A stretch of DNA of 64,000 bases. It comes from Podospora bellae-mahoneyi (Eukaryota > Ascomycota > Sordariomycetes > Sordariales > Podosporaceae). How positions within the stretch are numbered: position 1 is the stretch's first letter; each line of letters starts with the position of its first letter. Below are positions 53,030-62,476 of the stretch, in pieces. The stretch is from contig NC_085882.1 in NCBI RefSeq assembly GCF_035222275.1, positions 1,929,501 to 1,993,500 of the forward strand. Reading direction: 5' to 3'. Under the pieces are notes generated by a model that worked only from the letters and a program-made list of their open reading frames with translations, did not search any database and was not told the origin of the DNA. The position numbers were made by a program, and so were the translations under genes.

Positions 53030-55443
53030 GGTGGTGTTGAATGATGTTTCTCTTGACAAGGCTATGTATTTCTGAACTTCTGGCGCGAAGACTGGGCATG
53101 GGATGGGTTGAACATGGCAAGGCAAGGTACGGGTATGATACTCCATGGCGTTTGTGGCTAGGGTGGCCCCTACCTAATGGCTGGTTGGCATGGAACAAAC
53201 TTTGGGGGTCGGAAGGGGGGTAATTCATGCTCAAATGAGCTACTTTGTGTTTCTTTTTGCTATGGGTTTTACTTCATCGGTGATGCATATATAATGTATG
53301 ATATCATTAAGTCACTTGCTAAGCGGATTGAGGAAGCGATTTGTATGTTTTACATCTGGTAAACGAGATGGGAAGTCCAGACTTTGGGAGGAAGAGAGAA
53401 ATGGACGGGACAGCGCGGTATCTTTTGGGTGTTATAGGAGTAGGGGTTAGGGGGGCAAGACTTGTACCCTGTGAAGGGTAATTATGTAGTGTTGAACATG
53501 GGGACTAGGGAAGGATTAGTTAAACTAAGCAAGAAATCATTGCTCCAATTGTGGTATATTTGAGTCTGGTGGATTATCGTAATGGGGTTGGGGTTGTCGT
53601 GTTTGACTTGGTGAGGGTAGCTAGACATGGTCGGATGGCTAGGTACCTAAACCATTACTTGTCTCAAGGTGCTCACTTCATCTCCTGAGCATTGCCCGCT
53701 CTTTTTCCTTCGTTTTGCAAGCTGTTTCATCTCCTTGTCGTCTTATGGATGACTGCCAGCGTCTCAGCCCTAGTTCTGCATTGCCGTCCTAATCAACATT
53801 TGGTCAGATAGTCTGACATCTCGTCAGTTTCGACGCCCCAGCTCCTAAATGCTTCAATCACGACCGGCAGTCATCCCCACTACTTGACAGCACCATCCTG
53901 CCATGAACAAAGACACAGAACAATTTCTAGTGGTTCTGAACAGCACACACGCTCTTTTCTCAACTTGAGCTGAACGTTAGCTGCATCCTCAACTGAACAA
54001 CATTTTACATACATTTAAATAATCCATCACGCCTCACCAGTTCAAGTCCCAAACTTCTGCTCTTATGACCTCTAGAGAAGCTTTCCGCCAAAAAGTGAGG
54101 CGGCGTCACCAGATCTCCACTCCCCTCGACGCCAAAGCACCGCCACCTTCGTCACGACCAGGCCAGCCAGCCTCAGGACCAGACCAGACTACTTAGTTTG
54201 AATTTCGAAGCACCATGCTCGTAGTGTGCGTAGTATAGTGGCATTACATTCTGCTCTTTGAGCGAAGGACTCGGGTTCGAATCCTGACCGACGACCACAC
54301 AGCGTATTTGTGATTTTCAGCGTTTGCTTTTTTCTTCTTTTTATCACTAACCCCACCACCAGCAGCACCACTATCATTGATCATCCCCCAATCCATTTAT
54401 GCCCAAGCCAGGTAAATTCCCGTTTTTCAACAACTGATTTCCCTGCTTTTTACGTAAATCAATCAAAGGGATTTCCTCTTACCCCAGATGAGAAGGACTG
54501 TAACTATTGCTATCATTGAGCATTCCAGTTAGGGTTCAACGCTCGCTAGGTGTTCTCATCTGCGTTGCGACTTCCCCTACCCAAATGGTGCAGAGTACCA
54601 AGCCGTGGTTCCTCAACTACATGATAGGATCTCTAAAAGCGACTACTCCCATCTCACACTACTAACCAACCCACCAGCCCAGTGTGTGTTGAAATCGTTG
54701 CCATCAAGTAGATGTACATATCTCAAGGAGGCAATAGTCTTTTAAGGCTTATCTTTCCCGGAATGACTGACCCCCTCGGTTCTAGCTCCCTACCTACACA
54801 AATACAGACAGACAAAGAATGTCAAGGGCTGGAAGAGTTGATGATGACGACCATGCCGTACATATCCCGGATAACCAGCTTAGAGAAGGGGACATATAAC
54901 ACAGAATATATCCTATCTATCTATACCTACTCCAATTTCGTTTTGCTCCTTTCCCCTCACATCCGTGTTGCTTGTTCCTTTCCATCTCCCAGCTCCTGAT
55001 AACATCGACTATCCAAGTCGATTGCTCACCCCGTTTCAATGTTGATATGTTTCCGAAAAGTTCAAGGGCGGCTGTCTGTATGGTCATGAGCTGACCTGAG
55101 CGTTGCCAACATAGTCCTGGGCGATAAACATCAGCGTAGCCAGAGTCCGTAATCCATGTTGTCAACACCACCACCATCAAAGACAATGTTGCCAAACATC
55201 AAAACCCCTGTTCGACAACCAAACACACCTCATGATACACAATCTCAAAGACAAAACTCTGCCTGGTATTCTTTTCCCTATGCCTATCTGCCTAGCTCCA
55301 AAAAACGCCTTAAAACATGAACGGGAACTCGGTACAAAGATGCATACACAAATCCCTGCCTCATCTCCATCGTCATCCATGCTAACCACATTAACAGTGC
55401 TATCCCCCAGCTGCCTATCTGCTCTCCAGCGAGGACATCTCAC
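53030..55443. other. 2.4-kb convergent intergenic region
   Basis: It lies between the stops of the demethylase gene and mtr4. No protein gene is supported. It includes a TAGGTACCTA-type motif at 53639-53649 and a degenerate tRNA-like sequence at 54224-54297. A G-rich block occupies about 53.44-53.46 kb. The two 3' UTRs would occupy its ends. Confidence 0.55.
54224..54297 (+). ncRNA. Degenerate tRNA-like sequence
   Basis: A D-arm-like GTATAGTGGCATTAC (stem GTA/TAC, loop with GG) is followed about 28 nt later by a good T-arm, TCGGG-TTCGAAT-CCTGA, with a five-pair stem and the invariant TTCGA loop. The anticodon arm between them pairs only if one base is bulged (TTC(T)GC ... GCGAA), and its loop lacks the normal T33. 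The acceptor strands pair poorly. The internal A and B box promoters are therefore recognisable but the cloverleaf is not sound. It is best read as a tRNA pseudogene or tRNA-derived relic; amino-acid identity cannot be given. Confidence 0.4.
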
Positions 55444-58400
55444 CTAGAGATAAAGAGAGTTAAAAGAAACAATATCCCTCCTAATCTTGCCCAACGCCGC
55501 CTCGAACTTTTCCTTGAGCTCATCACTCCCCATCACCTTGGCCGCCTCAGCCATCTGCCTAAGCAGCTCCTCCAACCGTCTAAACAGCCGGATCAGGGAG
55601 CCTTCATAAGCATTAGTCATTTTGCTACATCACACACCACTGTTAGTAAAACATCTTTCGCCCAAAAGTGCGCATAGAGAAACATACCTGATCTCAGCAA
55701 ACGGCCTCCCATTCGCCCAAGCCATCACCGTCTCCATCAACTGCCACTTCAAGCTATTGACATACTCCTCCTCATTCACATCCAACTTGCTCTCGGCGCT
55801 GACCTTGGCAATAATCTTCGCCTGAGCCTGCACCTCCCTAAACGGCTTTGCCAACTCCTCCTTCAGCGCGTCCGTCTCAACCTTTTCGTCAAAGATGAAC
55901 ACGCTGAGGATGGCGGCCGTAACTTCTGGGGTGAGCTCGTTGAAGAACCGATTGAAAAGCAACTCCGCCAGCAGCAACTCATGCCCCTCCGTAGACGAAA
56001 TCTCGCACGCCACCCTCGCCTTCATCTGCACAACCTCCTTCTCATCGATAAATCCCAACCTCCGCAGCACCCTCTTCCGTGACTTGAGCTCGTCAAGCTG
56101 AGCAATCGTGTGAGCCTTACCAATCGCCTTCCTCTTCTCCTTGATCTGCTCCGTCAACTTGGTCTTGGCCTCAAACTCCTCGTACAACCGGGGCAATAAC
56201 GGTGAGTTGTGAAGGGGATTGGCAAGCAGCCTCGACTCCAAGACCTCGATCTTTCTGAGAAGCTTCCTAAAGCTGTCATCCCTGATGTTCATGTTCTCGA
56301 TCGGGTCCATGATGGGGATCCCATCCGCGAAACGGCGCTGAATTTCCAGCAGAGACTTGCCGACGTTTTCCTTCTCCTCTCGTGACCTAACATCCTTGGG
56401 GAGGAAGACACGGAGCTGGCTCAGAGACTTGACACAGGACAGGAGGCAAGGCACAATTTCCCACTCCCCCTCTTCGTCTGCTTGTTCTGGAATCTGACCT
56501 TCCGGCATGATAAACTTGCCGCCCTTCTTGCTAGTTTCCCTGACTGCAGGATTGAAGGAGGTGCTCTCCTTAGAGAGCTTGAGAAGAACATCACAGAAGT
56601 ACTGCTCCTGTGGCGGGTAGTCAGGTTCGCCATGCTTGGGGGCCTTGCGGGCCACAGTGTCGAACAAGACTCCCCAGCCGAAATTAACGCCGTCTGGAGT
56701 CTCAATCTGGATGACGCGACCGGGCTGCATGAACTCCATGCAGTTGGCAGGGTGGTGAATGACGGAAGTCATGTCCTTGGTCAGCTCCTTAAGCTGCTCG
56801 CGGAGATGATAGTAGTCCTTCACCGTGCTCTCATCGGGGAGCAACATGGCATCCTTCTCCTCTTGTAGAGCAGTGAGTTCCTTTTCCAACTGGGGCACGC
56901 TAGCGGCGTTCTGGAACTGGAAGAAACACCTCTCGAGCATAAATTCAGGGGAGATGGCCTCGATACGCAACAGGTTGAGGATCATGTTGTAGCCAAGATG
57001 GAACGCCGAGTTGAGGCGGTCCTGGTGGCCGACAACAACGGACTTGGCAGTATCAGGATCTAGCTTGTCGTCAACCATCATAATGACGATACCGCGGTCA
57101 TCAAGACCACGACGACCGGCTCTGCCAGCCATCTGAATGTACTCGGAGGAGGTGAGCGGTCTCCTGGCTACACCGTCCCACTTCGTGACTTGTGTGAAAA
57201 CGACGGTCCTAGCAGGCATGTTCAGGCCGATAGAGAATGTTTCTGTGGCGAATAACACCTTGATCAAACCCTCCTGGAACAAAATCTCGATGGTCTCCTT
57301 GAGGATAGGCAGAAGACCGGAGTGATGGACACCTATGCCCTTGCGGAGAAGGGGAAGAATGTTGGTAATTTGAGCGAGGTTTTTGTCTTCGTCCGACAGC
57401 TGCTGAAGGGCGTTTTCAAAGACCTTGTCGACCATGAGCTCCTCGTCGGGCGCGTTGAACTTCATGTGGGAACTCTTGAGAGCCATCTGCTCGCAATCCC
57501 GCTTGCTGAAATTGAAAACAATAACTGGCTGAAACTTCTTTTTGACAATCATTCTGATGATTTTGGCGATGTCGGCTGTTTCGTTCGGGGCATCGCCACC
57601 CTTGTTGGTTTTCCTGTCCTTGCCCTTTCCTTTCCTCTTGGCGCTCCAGTCGGCAGGATCGGAGCCCTTGTTGGCCTCGATCAAGTTCATGGCATGCTGG
57701 AAGTTGTTCTCCTTGAAGTTGCCCTTTTCGTCAACGATCAGGAAGATACCCTTGCCACCGGCAGGGAAGAAGTAGTTTTGTAATGGTGTCGGTCTGAAAT
57801 CGGTATAGACAACGTGGCAGGCTTGACGATGGATCTTGGCGATCCATTCGGCGAACTGGAAGGCGTTGGGAATAGTGGCGGACAGGAAGACGTATCGGAC
57901 CTTGTCGGGAAGGAGGATGATGGTCTCTTCCCAGACCACACCACGAGTCTTGTCGCGCATGTAATGAATTTCATCGAAGACGACCCAAGCAACTTCGCGC
58001 ATGATTTCGGAACCTCGGTACAGCATGGATCGCAAAATTTCGGTTGTCATGACCAAGCAACTGGCGGTTGGGTTGATGGTGACATCTCCGGTCATGAGAC
58101 CAACATCACCAAACTCGGCCTGGAAGTCGCGGTACTTTTGGTTGCTAAGGGCCTTGATGGGACTCGTGTAAATGACTCTCTGATTCCGCTTGAGACACTG
58201 CGCAATGGCATATTCGGCGACGACTGTCTTGCCGGCAGATGTGTGAGCCGAAACGAGCACACTCTCGCCGCGCTCGATCGAGGCGACTGACAGGGCCTGG
58301 AAGGGATCGAGCTTGAAGGGGTACACTCGGGCGGGCTCTTCGGGAGCCTTGTGCTCGGAAAGAGGGATGTACTCGTAGTCGAGGTCAGGGGGGAGCGCGA

Positions 58401-58755
58401 CCTGATGCTGGATATTATGCGACAGGACGATAGACTCTCCCTCTTCGCCAGGAGCGAAGCCTGCAGCGGCATTGACTTCTCTTGACTGGGCCGTCTGGAA
58501 GGAATCGGCCATGACAGGCGCGGCAGGTTCTGGCTCACCCTCGAGCTTCTGGCGCTTCATATCGCCGTGCGCCATCTCTTGCGGGTGGTGTTCTTCGGCG
58601 GGCGATGCATCCTCGGTTTTGATGGACTGATCAGCCTGGGAAGCGGCATGGTCGGTGCCATCGGTCATTTCAACATCTTGACTCTGGTCGGCTGGGGCCT
58701 TGCGCTTCTTGGGAGCGCGAGGCTGCTGCTCGAAGACGTCGAATAGGTCGTCCAT
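55444..58755 (-). CDS. mtr4: Mtr4 exosome RNA helicase
   Basis: Ski2-like DExH helicase of the nuclear TRAMP complex, delivering RNA to the exosome. Exons 55688-58755 and 55444-55624 on the minus strand (63-nt intron, donor GTATGT, branch ACTAAC) give 1082 aa. The spliced end reads FAEISKMTNAYEGSLIRLFR and finishes IVSFNSLYL, the usual Mtr4 C-terminus. The acidic N-terminus has a basic nuclear-signal-like stretch (RAPKKRKAP). Helicase motifs: AHTSAGKTVVAEYA near residue 172, then TSPIKALSNQKYRDF, MTGDVTINP, VVFDEIHYMRD near 258, FLSATIPN, HHSGLLPILKE, FATETFSIGLNMPARTV, and QMAGRAGRRGLDDRG. The arch/KOW domain is represented by FGWGVLFDTV and neighbours. Start at M40 of the long frame (MDDLFDVFEQ). 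Its cytoplasmic counterpart's partner, Ski8, is also in the window. Confidence 0.96.
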
Positions 58756-59712
58756 GGCGGCGACGCTGTGCAGTTTGTCTGCAGATGAGAGCTGGGTCAG
58801 GTTGGCTGGCCTAGAAAAAAAGTTGAGGTGGGTTGATTGGCAGAATACAGAGATGGCTCGTGCACGAAGCAAGTATCAAGGCGGTGAGAGAGATGTTTCT
58901 TCTCATCAACGGAGGAAAGCATCCAATCCTACTCCGCATAAAAAGATAGTCCAACCTCAAGTTTTAAAAGATATCCAAGAGGCCGAGAGATGACTGGTTC
59001 CAGTGCCAGTTTGTGGGAAGAGATGCAAAGAATATTCTTGAAAGAAAGTTCAACTTCCTCTTGGTAAGCCAAAGCCATCATGTGAACGGAAGCTATGTGC
59101 AAGTTTGGGCAGAGACGGTGAATGTACTGGAACATATCAGAAGACTGCAAGTTCACATAGGGCCATCGAGTCGGCCATTCACTACAAACTCGAAGGATTG
59201 TCTTTTGCAGACATCTCCAACGCATGTAGTTACACAGCATCCCGATTTCTGGTAGCCAGTTCTGGAAGCCAAATCGCAGTCCATGCTGCCATTACATATC
59301 ATGGCGTAAGATACTACCTTTTTATCACGTCTCTTCAAACATGAAATATATACCAGGACCAAAAGAGGCTATCCTGTATTGCAATGGAATAGCAACCATA
59401 TCAAAATGCAAGTCTGGTCCGGCCCGTCGGCACTGGCCCAAGCTCTGACAAGAACAAGCATTCCCCAAGTGGGACCCCAAGTGGAGCACCAACCCGACAC
59501 CACCGTCATCCCTGTCGAATTGGACCTCCGAACGTGGTGATCTCTGGAACCACTCCGAGGCCCCCGACACGCGTGGTGGCTCCGCAACAAAAAAAAGTGT
59601 TGAGCCCGCTTTTCTGTCGCCATTTTTTTCTCTGTCTTCTCTTCCGTCTTTTCGTCTGTTCTTTCTCATTGGAATTGGAACCCATATTATAACAATTGGC
59701 ACACCACCAAGC
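58756..59712. promoter_or_regulatory. Divergent promoter mtr4/tsc13
   Basis: 957 bp between divergent starts. Two ATTGG (inverted CCAAT) boxes lie at 59668-59672 and 59674-59678, within 50 bp of the tsc13 start, with a third ATTGG just after. Short frames inside have no family features. Confidence 0.5.
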
Positions 59713-60740
59713 ATGGCGGCCGAACTCTCCCTCAAGCTCACCAACAGGGTGCCCAAAAAACCCATCAAGAAGCTCGCCCCCTCGGTCGAGCTCCCCCGCG
59801 ACGCCACCGTCGAGGACGCCAAAAAGATTGTCGCCCGGGCCTCTGGCTTCTCCGACTTCAACCGCATCGGTCTCTTCAACCCCGCCGACGGCAAGATCCT
59901 CAAGGACCGCAAGGCTCTGATTCGCAATGAGGAGGGTGTCATCAAGGCCGGCGAGTTGGTCGTCAAGGACCTTGGTATGTTTCCACCCCCCGCCTTTTCT
60001 TTTCACCCCCCTATCTACCCCTCTTTGCTAACAAATATTTCAAAGGTCCTCAAGTAGCCTGGCGCACCGTCTTCGTAATCGAATACTTCGGTCCCATCCT
60101 CTTCCACGCCTTCATCCCCCTCATCCGTCCCTACCTCTACTCCATCTTCCCCGGCCAGTTCAAGTACATCTCCGAGTCCGCCACGCCCATCACAAAGGTC
60201 CAATGGCTCCTCTTCGCCCTCTTCCACATCCACTTCCTCAAGCGCGAGTACGAGACCCTCTTCGTCCACAAGTTCTCGGCCAACACCATGCCCGCCCGCA
60301 ACATCGTCCGCAACTCGGCCTTTTACTGGATCATGGCCGGCCTCCTCTGCGCTCTCGACATCTACGCCCCTGGCAACCTCTCTGCCCGTGACGAGCTCGT
60401 CCCCCTGGACTATTTCGGCTTGGCCTTGTTCACGTTTGGTGAGGTTTGCAACTGGATTGTGCACCAGCACTTGGCTAGCTTGCGCAAGCCAGGTGGAACG
60501 GAAAAGGGCATCCCGAATTGTATCGGGAGCAACTTGGTCACGAGCCCGAATTACATGTTTGAGGTTACGGCTTGGGTGGGTGTCATCTTGATCAGCAGGA
60601 GCTGGGCGGTGGTGGTGTTTATCTGCACGGGGATTATTTACATGAGGGATTGGTCGAGGGGGAAGGAGAAGGCGTTGAGGAAGGAGTTTGGGGACCGGTA
60701 TAAGAACAAGAGGTACACCATGTTGCCTGGCCTTATTTAG
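59713..60740 (+). CDS. tsc13: Very-long-chain enoyl-CoA reductase Tsc13
   Basis: ER membrane enzyme catalysing the last step of the fatty-acid elongation cycle, supplying VLCFA for sphingolipids. Exons 59713-59974 and 60046-60740 (71-nt intron, donor GTATGT, branch GCTAAC, acceptor TTTCAAAG) give 318 aa. The N-terminal 80 residues form the ubiquitin-like domain typical of the family (LSLKLTNRVPKKPIKKL ... ATVEDAKKIVARASG). The steroid-reductase-type membrane domain follows: QVAWRTVFVIEYFGPILF, then HIHFLKREYETLFVHKF, then EVCNWIVHQHLASLR, then NYMFEVTAWVGV. The basic C-terminus is RYTMLPGLI. The tyrosine in NYMFEV corresponds to the essential residue of yeast Tsc13 (310 aa). It is convergent with the next gene at 155 bp. 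Confidence 0.95.
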
Positions 60741-60895
60741 GTGACTGGTAGAAGGATGTTTGTGGGAAAATTGCTGTTGTAGGATGAGGTGTAAAAGAGA
60801 AGGAGGAAAAAATGAGAAGTGAAGTGTGAGAATGGATAGATAGCCCACTGTTTTGGCTGATTTTTATATAATTCAAATCCTTACCCCATCACCCC

Positions 60896-61795
60896 TTATA
60901 ACCCTCCCTCTCCCGGCTCCGGCTCCGGCAACGGCACCTCCTCCGGCCTTGCCCCCTCTCCCTCACCCCTGTCCCAATCCCCCTCCCCTTCGTCCTCACT
61001 CCCACTCCAACAACTTTCACTCCCCGTCCAGTTCCCCTCCTCGTCACTCGTGTTCCCTTCTTTGGCTCTCCTCAGCGTGTCCTCCAGTATCAAAAACTCC
61101 CGCTCAAGCATCTCGGCCCAGTTCTGCACATTCCCCACCTCTTTTACCTTTTTCCCATACGTGTCTGCCATCTTTGCGAGCTTGTCATTTTCCTTTTTTA
61201 GGCTTTGGGTCGCTTTTATCAGATCGGACTGCTGCTTTTCGATGGCGGCGTTGTTTTGGTGTAGGAGCTGGGCGCGGGGGGTAATCTCCCTGTCGAAGTA
61301 GTTTGAGAGGGTGGCGAGGAGGGCGGTGCGGGCTTGGTCTATTGCTTTTGGGTCTGGGGGTGCTGTGACGGGGAAGGGGTGGGAGGAGGAGCGGGAAGGG
61401 GGTTGGAGGGAAGAGTTGTTCACTGAAGGGGGAGGGTGATGATAAGACGGGGGTGGTGGGAGGTGAGGCTGGGATTGTGGTTGTGACGACGAGGGAAAGG
61501 CCGGCGGCTGTGGTTGTGAGAGGGGAGGGGAGGTGTGGTTGCTGCCGATGACGGTTGTTGACGTTGAGGGTCCTGATAACAGCGATAAAGGTGACTTCCC
61601 CTTTGACAAAAACGACGACGACGGCGTGGAAGTGACAGACTCGGTTCGTGATCTTGACGCCGGTGATGATGTGCCATCTTGCGGTTGAAAAGTGATCGCC
61701 GTGACGGCTACACTGCTCACTTCCGGCGCTGACAACGTCGATGAGCTACCCCGGAACAGCATCCTCGTTGGCGGTGACGGTTTCGATGTCGACAT
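60896..61795 (-). CDS. BLOC-1 subunit 1 homologue (Bls1/GCN5L1-like)
   Basis: 299 aa from ATG 61795 (MSTSKPSPPTRM), intronless. Residues 1-150 are Ser/Pro/Gln-rich and disordered. The conserved part, about 155-250, is a helical coiled coil. It begins AIDQARTALLATLSNYFDRE and ends VGNVQNWAEMLEREFLILED, which matches the (I/V)G(D/N)V(E/Q)NWAxxxExD signature of human BLOC1S1. The C-terminal 45 residues are strongly acidic and Gly/Pro-rich. In animals the subunit belongs to BLOC-1/BORC for endolysosome positioning; in yeast a reduced BLOC-1 works on endosomal Rab regulation. The family call rests on one good motif plus helical pattern. It follows sog2 in the same direction. Confidence 0.8.
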   Translation of the reverse strand: MSTSKPSPPTRMLFRGSSSTLSAPEVSSVAVTAITFQPQDGTSSPASRSRTESVTSTPSSSFLSKGKSPLSLLSGPSTSTTVIGSNHTSPPLSQPQPPAFPSSSQPQSQPHLPPPPSYHHPPPSVNNSSLQPPSRSSSHPFPVTAPPDPKAIDQARTALLATLSNYFDREITPRAQLLHQNNAAIEKQQSDLIKATQSLKKENDKLAKMADTYGKKVKEVGNVQNWAEMLEREFLILEDTLRRAKEGNTSDEEGNWTGSESCWSGSEDEGEGDWDRGEGEGARPEEVPLPEPEPGEGGL

Positions 61796-62476
61796 GGTCA
61801 CAGCCTAATGATACCCAGTATACAAAAAGATGAGATGACAAGGCGTGTCTATAGAAACGCGGCTCCCTGCATGCGCCGTACACGATCAGTAGATGAAATC
61901 GGCCGGTCCCTGACACGCAAAGAGTCTAAACCTCGGGGCTGACAGATAACTTTATATACCCGCCACCATGCGCATGTGAGATGTGAGATGCAGGATGGAC
62001 ATGTGGTGATGTGCAGGACGAATGCGGGGAAAGTAGATACACAGGAGATTGGGGAGAGAGGGGTCAATTTCATGTTACACCGGCTCACTCATGCCACACG
62101 CACACAAGATACAATACTCCTACAGCAGCATCAATCTCCAGTTACTTGTATTCTTCCAAAACTCGGGAATATCTACTCCTAGGTAGGTAACTAATAAACC
62201 CAAATCCAAGACCCTCTCGCCTGCCTAATATAGCAATAATATAACAACTCATGCTTTGCTTGTTTTTTTCTCCCGCAATCCAGAAACCATAACACATTAC
62301 GTGATATATCTTGTGCTTTCTCAAACGAACGAACGCCAACCTGTGTAGATGATGAGCCCGTATTTTCGACCCCCCATGTAGAATGCAGAACCAGCCCGAC
62401 AACCTCCCCCCATAACACCAAACAGGAAATCAATCCAAAAAAATTTACTCATACAACATGTCCCTCGTCATCCTTC
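61796..62476. promoter_or_regulatory. Promoter of the BLOC-1 gene and sog2 3' flank
   Basis: 680 bp without a supported gene. A CCTAGGTAGGTAA tract lies at 62178-62190. The segment next to 61795 is a mixed-composition leader. Confidence 0.5.

Noticed and set aside
54224-54297. A functional tRNA gene
   Set aside because: Acceptor strands do not pair, the anticodon stem needs a bulge, and the loop lacks T33; only the D and T arms are convincing.
59506-60006. 166-codon minus-strand frame over the tsc13 start
   Set aside because: Antisense to tsc13 exon 1 and promoter; the ubiquitin-like domain on the plus strand explains the coding signal.
60015-60848. 277-codon minus-strand frame
   Set aside because: Antisense to tsc13 exon 2; no family features.
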